A program made the translations under genes and the position numbers. A stretch of 64,000 bases of DNA from Wenzhouxiangella sp. AB-CW3 (GTDB lineage Bacteria; Pseudomonadota; Gammaproteobacteria; Xanthomonadales; Wenzhouxiangellaceae), in contig NZ_CP061368.1 of NCBI RefSeq assembly GCF_014725735.1, positions 697,225-761,224 of the forward strand, read 5' to 3'. This document shows, in pieces, positions 37,407 through 45,511 of this stretch. Below the pieces are notes generated by a model. It was given only the letters and a program-made list of their open reading frames with translations, did not search any database and had not been told where the DNA came from. Each line of letters begins with the position of its first letter. Within the stretch, counting starts at the first letter, position 1.

Positions 37407-40400
37407 TTGATTGGCTCCGACGAGACCCTTACCGACCGCAACGGCAACGCCACCGTCTACATCTATGACGAGCGCGGCAACGTCTTGAGCGAGACCAATG
37501 CCCTGGGCGAGACTACCACCCGGACCTATGATGAGTTCGGCAACGAGCTGACCCGCACCGACCCGCTGGGGCACACCTGGGAAATGGCCTACGACGAGCG
37601 CGGCAACCAGACCGAAGAGACCAACCCGCTGGGCGAGACCACCGAGTCGGCCTACAACGATCGTGGCCTGCTCACCAGCCAGACCGCGCCCGACGGCACG
37701 GTGGTGATGAGCAACCAGTACGACCCCAATACCGGCAACCTGACGGTCACCGCTGATGGTCTGGGTCACCAGACCGAGTTTATCTATGACGCCAGCGGCA
37801 ACCTCACCCGCACCATCGATGCCGCCGGCCACGAGACCCGCAACTTCTACGACGGGCAGGGCAACCTCGTTGGCGAGATCGACCCGGCCGGCACCGAGAC
37901 CACCTACACCCACGACACCATGGGCCGGGTCCTGACCGAGACGGTGAGCTGGACCGATGCCGACGGCATCGAACACAGCGCGACCACCAGCCATGTCTAC
38001 GACGCCGCCGGCAACCGCATCCAGACCACCGATGCACTGGGCGCGGTCAGCCAGTTCGAGTACGACGAGGCCGGCCAGAGGACCGCCGAGATCGACCCGC
38101 TGGGCCGACGCACCGAGTACGAGTATGACAGCCGCGGCAACCAGGTACTGATCCGCCATCCCGACGGCAGCACCGAGACCAGCGAGTACGACCCCGAAGG
38201 CAATTTGATCGCCGAGACCGACCGCGCCGGTCGCACCACGAAGATGGTCTATGACGCCGCCGGCCGCCTGATCGAGACCATCCTGCCCGATGACACCCCG
38301 GACGATGACAGCGACAACCCGCGCCGCTACTCCATCCATGACGCGGCCGGAAGACGGGTCGAGGAAGTCGACGAGCGCGGCAACAGCACCTTCTACGAGC
38401 ACGACGCGGCTGGCCGCAACACCAAGGTCATTGATGCGCTCGGCAACGAGACCACCTACGAGTACGACAGCCGTGGCCAGCGCACAGCCATGACCGATGC
38501 AAGAGGTCATCGAACCGAGTACGTCTACGACCAGGCCGGTCGCCTGATCAGGACCCTTCTGCCCAACGGCACCGAGACCACGGTGACCTACGACGCCCTG
38601 GGCCAGAAGATCGCCGAGATCGACCCGGCCGGCCGCACCACGCAGTTCGAGTACGACGAGCGCGGCCATCTCGTGGCAGTCATCGACGCCCTGGGCCAGC
38701 GCACCGAGTATGCCTACGACGGCCAGGGCAACCGGATTGCCCAGACCGATGCCAACGGCCACACCACGATGTGGACATTCGACGTGCTCGGTCGAACCCT
38801 GTCGCGTACCCTGCCCGAGGGCCAGACCGAGACTTTCCAGTATGACCTGGCCGGTCAGCGCACCGCTCATACCGACTTCAAGGGCCAGACGGTCGAGTTT
38901 TTCTACGACGAACTCAGCCGCCCGATCCCCACCGAGTATCCCGCTGACGTGGTCGTCGAGACCCGCTACACCGCCAGCGGCCAGGTCTGGGAGATCGAAG
39001 TGACCTGCACCCCGGCGGCTTGCGCCGAGGCCGGCAAGGACCCGGGCATCACCAGCCACCACTTCGACGAGAGAGATCGGCTGACCCGTATCGACTATCC
39101 AGACAGCCGCTGGATCGAGTACGCCTGGGACGAGGCCGGCAATCGCACCGAAGTACGCACCCAGAACGAGCGCACCCGCTATACTTTCGATGCGCTCAAC
39201 CGCATGAGTACGGTCATGGCCTGCGCCAACGAGTCCTGCAGCGAGGGCGCGGAGACCGTCTACAACTACAACCCGGTCGGCAGCCTGCAATCGGTCGAAC
39301 ACGCCAACGCCACGGCCACCGACTACCAGTACGACGAACTCAACCGCCTGACCCTGCTGAGAACCTGGGATGCCACCGGCCAACTCATCCAGCGCCAGCA
39401 GTTTCACCTGGGTGCGGCCGGACATAGAGAGATGGTGGTCGAGATCCCCCAGCGGGTGGTGGAGTACAGCTACGACGCCCTCTACAGGCTGACAGAGGAG
39501 AAGGTCACCGACCCCAACGGCGACCGCACCACCAGCTACAGCTTCGATGCCACCGGCAATCGTTTGAGTCGGGTGGTTTCATGCGATCCGGCCTGCACCG
39601 GCGAAGTCGAGGCGGGCACGACCACCTACGTCTACGACGCCAACGACCGTCTGCTGGAAGAAACTGGCCCGACCGGTAACACCGTCTACACCTACGACGC
39701 CAACGGCAACACCACCCGGAAAACCTCACCGGACGGCATTGTCGATTACGACTACAACGCCGATGATCGCCTGACCCGGGCCACCGGCGCTATGGAATCG
39801 ACCGCGACCGAGACTGCCTACACCTACGACGCCCACGGCAGCCGCCAGCGTCAGACGGCAGATGGCATCACCAGCCGTTTCCTGGTCGATCCGACCCACG
39901 AGCATGCCCAGGTGCTGGAAGAGCTGGACGGAGCGGGTAACCCAATCGCCCTGTACGTGATCGGGCACGAACGCATCAGCCAGGAGCGTGCAGAAGGAGT
40001 ATTCAACTACCACGGCGACGGATTGGGCAGCATCCGGCATCTGACCGACGAGACCGGGCTGGAAACCGACCGGTTCGTTTACGAGGCCTACGGCCTGCTG
40101 GAGCACCGTGAAGGTGCCACCCCCAACACCTTCCGCTACACCGGCGAACAATACGACCCCAACCTGGGCTTCTACTACCTGCGTGCCCGCTACTACAACC
40201 CTGAAACGGGGCGGTTCCCCACCATGGACACCTACCAGGGCCGCATCCACGAGCCCCAGACCCTGCACAAGTACCTGTATGTGCATGCGGATCCGGTGAA
40301 CAACACTGATCCGAGTGGTTTGATGGCGTTGGCAGAAGCAAGTGCAGGATTTGCCGTAAGGACTAACTTGCGTACTATGGCATTGCCTTCGTTTGCCTTG

Positions 40401-40913
40401 ACAAGGCGAGCTGCGCTGGCATCAGCTTTTGCTGCAGTGGGGACTGCCACCTTCATGACATCAAGAAGACTCGAAGAGGACACGAAATTTCCTCCTATCT
40501 TCCTGGTTGGTAGTAATCATCCAGATGTCAGAAATCACATTCAAAGCGCCCATCTGGAAAGGGGGATCAAGCCGGTCGTCAATCTGATCAGGCCGCCGCA
40601 CAGTCGGAGATGGCTAAGAGGCGGATTGGCGCGTGGAGTTTGTGGTCCTGGCCTTACTGGTGCAGGAACGGGTATGGATTGTGATGAGTTTCCGATGGCA
40701 ACACATCTTCAAGGAGGTCGTGAAAACTTCTTGGCTGGAAGGGTTTCACTCAAGGCAGTGCCGCTCTCTCAAAATCGTTCTGTCGGCCAAATGGTGGGAC
40801 AATTTCATTCAGTCTGCAATATTGAGGCCAATACACCTGGCCTCAGAAGTGCATACGTAATGGGGACTACCGAGTCGACTACTCATTTCATTTGCGGTGT
40901 TAATCGCCGGTAG
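37407..40913 (+). CDS. orphan RHS tip 3, longest copy, with second NucA/NucB-type DNase domain
   Basis: Homology to the giant gene starts at 37421 and stays colinear for 1.39 kb. It then continues in the tip family shared with the other orphans, to the core (GLGSIRHLTDE, HADPVNNTDPSG) and a nuclease domain with CDEFPMATHLQGG (Cys at codon 1092) and SQNRSVGQ. The domain is a diverged paralogue of that in orphan tip 1, also preceded by a short hydrophobic segment (AALASAFAAVGTATF). The only start available is a TTG at the junction, so this is a displaced C-terminal part, not an independent gene. It may be the tip once attached to the head, since it shares the head's repeats further upstream than any other copy. 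Confidence 0.8.
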   Translation: MIGSDETLTDRNGNATVYIYDERGNVLSETNALGETTTRTYDEFGNELTRTDPLGHTWEMAYDERGNQTEETNPLGETTESAYNDRGLLTSQTAPDGTVVMSNQYDPNTGNLTVTADGLGHQTEFIYDASGNLTRTIDAAGHETRNFYDGQGNLVGEIDPAGTETTYTHDTMGRVLTETVSWTDADGIEHSATTSHVYDAAGNRIQTTDALGAVSQFEYDEAGQRTAEIDPLGRRTEYEYDSRGNQVLIRHPDGSTETSEYDPEGNLIAETDRAGRTTKMVYDAAGRLIETILPDDTPDDDSDNPRRYSIHDAAGRRVEEVDERGNSTFYEHDAAGRNTKVIDALGNETTYEYDSRGQRTAMTDARGHRTEYVYDQAGRLIRTLLPNGTETTVTYDALGQKIAEIDPAGRTTQFEYDERGHLVAVIDALGQRTEYAYDGQGNRIAQTDANGHTTMWTFDVLGRTLSRTLPEGQTETFQYDLAGQRTAHTDFKGQTVEFFYDELSRPIPTEYPADVVVETRYTASGQVWEIEVTCTPAACAEAGKDPGITSHHFDERDRLTRIDYPDSRWIEYAWDEAGNRTEVRTQNERTRYTFDALNRMSTVMACANESCSEGAETVYNYNPVGSLQSVEHANATATDYQYDELNRLTLLRTWDATGQLIQRQQFHLGAAGHREMVVEIPQRVVEYSYDALYRLTEEKVTDPNGDRTTSYSFDATGNRLSRVVSCDPACTGEVEAGTTTYVYDANDRLLEETGPTGNTVYTYDANGNTTRKTSPDGIVDYDYNADDRLTRATGAMESTATETAYTYDAHGSRQRQTADGITSRFLVDPTHEHAQVLEELDGAGNPIALYVIGHERISQERAEGVFNYHGDGLGSIRHLTDETGLETDRFVYEAYGLLEHREGATPNTFRYTGEQYDPNLGFYYLRARYYNPETGRFPTMDTYQGRIHEPQTLHKYLYVHADPVNNTDPSGLMALAEASAGFAVRTNLRTMALPSFALTRRAALASAFAAVGTATFMTSRRLEEDTKFPPIFLVGSNHPDVRNHIQSAHLERGIKPVVNLIRPPHSRRWLRGGLARGVCGPGLTGAGTGMDCDEFPMATHLQGGRENFLAGRVSLKAVPLSQNRSVGQMVGQFHSVCNIEANTPGLRSAYVMGTTESTTHFICGVNRR

Positions 40914-40936
40914 ATCTCATTGCGGAGTGCTAAGGT

Positions 40937-41491
40937 ATGAATTCCAATGAATGGAGGATTTTTCTCGAATCGTGGGAGGCCAAGCTCAGAACAGAGTTTA
41001 CTCGGCACAGAGATATATGGGATCAGCTAGGTCTGCCGGATCTAGCTGAGTTCGAGTTCTTTGTTCCTGTTCATGACAAGCCCGCTCTACCCAGAAGTGC
41101 TGCTGCTAGAAAGGGGGCCGAGGAGTTACTAACGTTCTACTCTGTTACTGACGGTTGGCCGCTTCTCATAGGAGAGGATTTGGTTGAAATTTCCCCAATA
41201 AAGGAAATTGATGCGTTCCGGGAGATTGGTGGCGAGAATTTCGATATTGCTGCTGCCAATGCTCCTATGGACCTCGACATAGACCAAGAGAAGAACCTTT
41301 TGAGTGCCTCAGAAATTTCAAGTGCCATATTGATCAGTCGCCCGGTCATTGCACGTGAATTGCTGCTGTGGCTTGAGTCGGGTGAAGTTTGTCTGTATTT
41401 GTTTGAAGACGTTATGCGCTTTGATAGTCTAATTGGCTTCCTAAATTTCCATTTGGAATGGACGTTGCGGGACGTTCGTACGTCTATATAG
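40937..41491 (+). CDS. SUKH-like immunity protein 2 for the second NucA/NucB tip
   Basis: A 184-residue soluble protein homologous to the one at 34385-34969 (similar N-terminal WRIFLESWEAKL, shared FYSVTDGWPL motif and C-terminal layout) but clearly diverged. It lies 23 bp after the toxin stop and has a GGAG ribosome site. Divergence in parallel with its toxin is what is expected if each immunity protein protects mainly against its own nuclease variant. Confidence 0.75.
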   Translation: MNSNEWRIFLESWEAKLRTEFTRHRDIWDQLGLPDLAEFEFFVPVHDKPALPRSAAARKGAEELLTFYSVTDGWPLLIGEDLVEISPIKEIDAFREIGGENFDIAAANAPMDLDIDQEKNLLSASEISSAILISRPVIARELLLWLESGEVCLYLFEDVMRFDSLIGFLNFHLEWTLRDVRTSI

Positions 41492-41575
41492 CATGAGGCG
41501 CTTGGTGACATAGCATGGGTTACAAAAACGGCTGAAGTTTGTGATGACTAATCGGGTACGCCCTGAGTCAAGTAA

Positions 41576-41700
41576 TTCCCTGCGACCCGGCCTGCACGGT
41601 GAGGTCGTGGCGGACACCACCATCTGCACCTATGACGAATTCGGCAATGAGCTGATGCGCACCAATCCGCTGGACCACACCTGGGAGACAGCTTACGGGA
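41576..41700 (+). pseudogene. chimeric YD-repeat scrap
   Basis: About 60 bp resembling the repeat encoding CDPACTGEVEAGTTTYVYD (near 39587) is fused directly to about 60 bp resembling the repeat encoding EFGNELTRTDPLGHTWE (near 37530). These lie some 2 kb apart in the intact copy. Both pieces carry changes. It begins 85 bp after the SUKH gene and ends just before the next small gene, so it is what remains of a deleted tip cassette. Confidence 0.7.
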
Positions 41701-41706
41701 TCCCTA

Positions 41707-42051
41707 ATGATTAAAGTAGCGATAACGGTATCGGACGGTTTCGATACAGATGGAAGCGCCATTGAAGTTGGCTCTTCTTCATTCCTTTCTAAGCTGGATG
41801 AAGGGGGTCATTCCTCCGAATTCGAGTATTCTGGTGACATGGATGGTGCGTTGCCTTTCCATCTAAGTGTTGCTGGCACTTTTAAGGATCTAGGTGATGC
41901 CTTCAGCGGATTGTATTTCGTTCACATTGGAGGGCGCCAGATCCTGAGCTGTGGAGGCAGGTTTACGAATGTGCCGTTGGCCTCAACCATCTTGGTAGGC
42001 GATACTGAAACAAGCGAACTCAGTGTCTCGGTTCATGTATGGCAAGTCTAA
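41707..42051 (+). CDS. orphan immunity-like small protein
   Basis: A 114-residue soluble protein of unknown family beginning MIKVAITVSDGFDTDG, rich in beta-strand pattern. It sits exactly where an immunity gene would in this array, between a YD scrap and the next YD block (44 bp after its stop), with the same AT-rich composition as the other immunity genes, but no toxin domain precedes it. It may protect against a tip that has been lost here. The assignment rests on context only. Confidence 0.5.
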   Translation: MIKVAITVSDGFDTDGSAIEVGSSSFLSKLDEGGHSSEFEYSGDMDGALPFHLSVAGTFKDLGDAFSGLYFVHIGGRQILSCGGRFTNVPLASTILVGDTETSELSVSVHVWQV

Positions 42052-42094
42052 AGCGCCACACTCTCCTGCCAAGGTCGCCGGATTGCCTGGACAG

Positions 42095-42661
42095 AACGAG
42101 GCCGGCCAGATGACCGCCGAGATCGACCCGCTGGGCCGACGCACCGAGTACGAGTACGACAGCCGCGGCAACCAGGTACTGATCCGCCATCCCGACGGCA
42201 GCACCGAGACCAGCGAGTACGACCCCGAAGGCAATTTGATCGCCGAGACCGACCGCGCCGGTCGCACCACGAAGATGGTCTATGACGCCGCCGGCCGCCT
42301 GATCGAGACCATCCTGCCCGATGACACCCCGGACGATGACAGCGACAACCCGCGCCGCTACTCCATCCATGACGCGGCCGGAAGACGGGTCGAGGAAGTC
42401 GACGAGCGCGGCAACAGCACCTTCTACGAGCACGACGCGGCCGGCCGCAACACCAGGGTCATCGACGCGCTCGGCAACGAGACCACCTACGAGTACGACA
42501 GCCGTGGCCAGCGCACCGCCATGACCGATGCAAGAGGTCATCGAACCGAGTACGTCTACGACCAGGCCGGTCGCCTGATCAGGACCCTTCTGCCCAACGG
42601 CACCGAGACCACGGTGACCTACGACGCCCTGGGCCAGAAGATCGCCGAGACCGACCCGGCC
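42095..42661 (+). pseudogene. 5' part of decayed RHS cassette, interrupted by IS element
   Basis: YD-repeat coding sequence aligned gap-free to 38064-38630 (offset 4,031 bp) with very few differences, so a recent copy or gene conversion. The frame stops shortly after the IS insertion point. It continues at 44313 beyond the element. Confidence 0.85.
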
Positions 42662-42730
42662 CCCCCTCTGTCAGGATAGTTGTCGTCTCCTCTAAAATAG
42701 TCTCCAAGAGGGGGCGGACAGGAGCTGACA

Positions 42731-43255
42731 GTGAAGTATTCAGAAGAACGCAGAAAATCAGTGCTGGCCAAATTGTGCCCACCACATAATCGAACGGTCC
42801 GAGAAGTCGCCGCTGAGGAAGGCATTTCTGAGCCGACGGTGTACTTGTGGCGCAAGCAGGCTCGGGAGCGCGGAGAGCTGTACCCCGATGCCGGATCTGA
42901 CGCCCAGGGCTGGAGTGCTCGGGACAAGTTCGCGGCCGTGATTGAAACGGCTTCGATGAACGAGTCTGAGCGCTCGGAATACTGCCGCAAGCGCGGCCTG
43001 TATCCTGAGCAGCTGGCTGCTTGGCGTCGGGCCTGCGAGCAGGCCAACGACTGGGCCGAGGAACGCACCGCCAGCCAAGTGAAGGCTGACCGGGAACAAC
43101 GCCGGAAGATGCGCGAACTCGAGCGCGATCTGGCACGCAAGGAAAAGGCCCTGGCGGAGACGGCTGCCTTGCTTACCTTGTCAAAAAAAGCCCGGGCGAT
43201 CTGGGGGACGGAGAGGACGAATGATCAGCACCCCGGATCGCCAGAAAGCTGTTGA
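42731..43255 (+). CDS. IS3-family transposase OrfA
   Basis: A 174-residue DNA-binding subunit with a helix-turn-helix near residues 20-42 (REVAAEEGISEPTVYLWRKQ) and a coiled-coil-prone charged C-terminal half (REQRRKMRELERDLARKEK). It starts with GTG behind an AGGAG site. The end reads AIWGTERTNDQ, whereas one additional G in the G-run at 43203-43207 would give WGDGEDE and a TGA overlapping the orfB start. OrfA may therefore have lost a base. The usual -1 frameshift at the A7 run just upstream would not reach orfB in the present sequence. Confidence 0.88.
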   Translation: MKYSEERRKSVLAKLCPPHNRTVREVAAEEGISEPTVYLWRKQARERGELYPDAGSDAQGWSARDKFAAVIETASMNESERSEYCRKRGLYPEQLAAWRRACEQANDWAEERTASQVKADREQRRKMRELERDLARKEKALAETAALLTLSKKARAIWGTERTNDQHPGSPESC

Positions 43256-44276
43256 GCTGATCGACGAGGCCAGAACCGCTGGCGCCCGTCTCAGGCCCGC
43301 CTGCCAGGTGCTGGGCATCACGGCACGCACTTATCAGCGCTGGACGGCTGATGGCGGCGTGCGCGCCGACAAACGGCCTGAGGCAGTGCGCCCGTTGCCT
43401 TCTCACGCGCTCAAGCCTGAAGAACGGCAAGCGATTGTAACGGTCTGCAACGAGCCCGAGCACGCTTCCATGCCGCCGGGCCAGATCGTGCCGAAGTTGG
43501 CCGACGAGGGCCGCTACCTGGCCTCTGAGTCGAGCTTTTACCGCGTACTGAATGACGAGGACCAGCAGCACCATCGCGGTCGTGCCCGCAAGCCTGCAGC
43601 GGCCCGGCCGCCAGCGACGCACTGTGCCGATGCGCCCAACACCGTTTGGTGTTGGGACATCACCTGGTTGCCGGCCGATATCCGTGGGCGCTTCTTCTTC
43701 CTGTACCTGATCATGGATCTGTTCAGCCGCAAGATCGTAGGCTGGGAAGTGCATGATAGCGAGAGTGCCGTGCTGTCCAGTGAGCTGGTGCAGCAGACGG
43801 TCTGGCGGGAAGGCTGCGTCGATCAACCGCTGGTCCTCCATGGTGATAACGGCAGCCCGATCAAAGGTCAGACCGTCCAGGTCATGCTCGGCAAGCTGGG
43901 TATCACGGCCTCGTTCAGCCGACCGCGGGTCAGTGATGACAATGCCTTCGTCGAATCGTTGTTCCGAACCTGCAAGTATGTGCCGGACTTCCCGAAGACT
44001 GGCTTTGCCTCGCTGGAAGCGGCACGCGAGTGGGTCGCGCGCTTTGTCGAGTGGTACAACCATCAGCACAAGCATCGCGGGATCAACTACGTCACCCCGC
44101 ACCAGCGCCACACTGGACAGGACATTGAGATCCTGGCCAAACGCCATGCCGTCTATCAAGCGGCGCGGGACAAGCATCCACAGCGCTGGAGTGGGGATAC
44201 CCGCAACTGGTCTCCGGCAGGAGCCGTGTGGTTGAACCCGGAAAAGGAAAAGCAGCCGGAAAGTCAGGCTGCATGA
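43221..44276 (+). CDS. IS3-family transposase OrfB (DDE integrase domain)
   Basis: A 351-residue transposase with an N-terminal HTH-type region (LGITARTYQRW) and an rve-type catalytic core. The acidic triad is D146 (WDITWLP), D209 (HGDNGSP) and E245 (FVESLFRT), with the exact D-35-E spacing of the IS3 family. It has its own ATG and a GGAG/AGGA ribosome site and overlaps OrfA by 35 bp in another frame. The catalytic domain looks intact. Confidence 0.92.
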   Translation: MISTPDRQKAVELIDEARTAGARLRPACQVLGITARTYQRWTADGGVRADKRPEAVRPLPSHALKPEERQAIVTVCNEPEHASMPPGQIVPKLADEGRYLASESSFYRVLNDEDQQHHRGRARKPAAARPPATHCADAPNTVWCWDITWLPADIRGRFFFLYLIMDLFSRKIVGWEVHDSESAVLSSELVQQTVWREGCVDQPLVLHGDNGSPIKGQTVQVMLGKLGITASFSRPRVSDDNAFVESLFRTCKYVPDFPKTGFASLEAAREWVARFVEWYNHQHKHRGINYVTPHQRHTGQDIEILAKRHAVYQAARDKHPQRWSGDTRNWSPAGAVWLNPEKEKQPESQAA

Positions 44277-44312
44277 GTATGGAAAAGGCGACTTCTATCT
44301 TGACAACCACCG

Positions 44313-45010
44313 GGCCGGCCGCACCACGCAATTCGAGTACGACCAACGCGGCAACCTCACCGCCGTAATCGATGCCCTGGGCCAGCGCACCGAGTACGCC
44401 TACGACGGTCTGGGCAACCGGATTGCCCAGACCGATGCCAACGGCCACAGCACTACTTGGACATTCGACGTGCTGGGCCGAACCCTGACGCGCACCCTGC
44501 CCGAGGGCCAGACCGAGACTTTCCAGTATGACCTGGCCGGTCAGCGCACTGCTCATACCGACTTCAAGGGCCAGACGGTCGAGTTTTTCTACGACGAACT
44601 CAGCCGCCCGATCCGCACCGAGTATTCAAACGATGTGGTGGTAAACACCCGCTACACCCCCAGCGGCCAGGTCTGGGAGATCGAAGTGACCTGCACCCCG
44701 GCGGCTTGCGCCGAGGCCGGCAAGGACCCGGGCATCACCAGCCACCACTACGACGAGAGAGATCGGCTGACCCGCATCGACTATCCAGACAACCGCTGGA
44801 TCGAGTACGCCTGGGACGAGGCCGGCAACCGCATTGAGGTGCGCACCGACAACCAGCGCACGCGCTACAGCTACGATGCGCTCAACCGCAAGCACACCGT
44901 CACCGCCTGCGCCAACGAGTCCTGCAGCGAGGGCGCGGAGACCGTCTACAACTACAACCCGGTCGGCAGCCTGCAATCGGTCGAACACGCCAACGCCACG
45001 GCCACCGAGG
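44313..45010 (+). pseudogene. 3' part of the IS-split RHS cassette, truncated before the core
   Basis: YD coding sequence resumes with RTTQFEYDQRGN and runs through the CTPAACAEAG and CANESCSEGAETVYNY repeats, matching the other tips, then stops abruptly at 45010 in the middle of an NATATE repeat. No RHS core, toxin or immunity gene follows, so this is a dead end marking the right boundary of the RHS array. Confidence 0.85.
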
Positions 45011-45416
45011 CCGTCGCCACTGCCTGGATTGCTGCCCGGAGTCAGGCCAATGAAAGTGTTGGAAGTAAAGGTCTGACGTGGCGCGTAAGGCCAGAGGCGG
45101 ATGAAATGCTGGTTGTAGCGTTCGTAGGGCTGATCAAAGGTCAGTCCCATGATGCTGGCATCGGGTGAGCTGGTGTTCAGGAACAGCTCGCGCAGAATCG
45201 GGGTCTCTCCCGGGGCTGCCATCAGGACTGAAGGACGGTTTGTGTTGAGACTAAGGCATCTGCCGGCAACTGCCAGCTCTCGCTCTCGGACCATGCCGAA
45301 TGGCTCAATGCAAGTAACATCGCGGCAAACACGGCATGCACAATGCGGTTGCTCCGGCCAGTCCTGGCTTGAGTCGGTCTGATTCGGGGTGAAGCCAGGT
45401 TCCAGTTGCCGTGCAT
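45011..45416 (-). pseudogene. 5' fragment of a frameshifted secreted-protein gene
   Basis: On the minus strand, the frame starting at 45416 has a signal peptide (IVHAVFAAMLLALSHSAWSE) and stops at 45222. A second frame with gene-like codon use continues from about 45230 (MAAPGETPILRELFLNTSSP, QPYERYNQHFIRLWPY) to the array junction at 45010. A one-base shift near 45222-45240 would join them. The gene appears cut off by the RHS array. Family not recognised. Confidence 0.45.
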
Positions 45417-45511
45417 GTCGGGTATCCTCTGCTTGTTGTCGTCCCGGCATGCATTCGGGCATGCCGGGCGGGAAATTTTCCGAAGCCTACCCCAATTTAC
45501 TGATCATCGTC

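Larger units (their letters stand above)
42662..44312 (+). mobile_element. IS3-family insertion sequence
   Basis: Comparison with the uninterrupted copy (38621-38640) places the element between a 4-bp target duplication GGCC (42658-42661 and 44313-44316), giving 1,651 bp. Inverted ends can be aligned: TGTCAGGATAG from 42669 and, on the other strand, TGTCAAGATAG ending at 44305, each exactly 7 bp inside the deduced boundary. The outer 7 bp do not match each other. It carries orfA and orfB of the IS3 family. Confidence 0.85.

Noticed and set aside
37404-39425. Minus-strand frame of 673 codons over orphan tip 3
   Set aside because: Same repetitive antisense composition as over the giant gene; the sense frame has clear YD repeats.
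20075-45010. Type VI secretion effector locus
   Set aside because: No PAAR, VgrG, Hcp or adaptor gene is present, and the head begins with a Sec signal peptide.
44626-45462. A 278-codon minus-strand gene running from 45462 into the RHS repeats
   Set aside because: Its second half is antisense to YD repeats; only the 45011-45416 part looks gene-like, and that across two frames.
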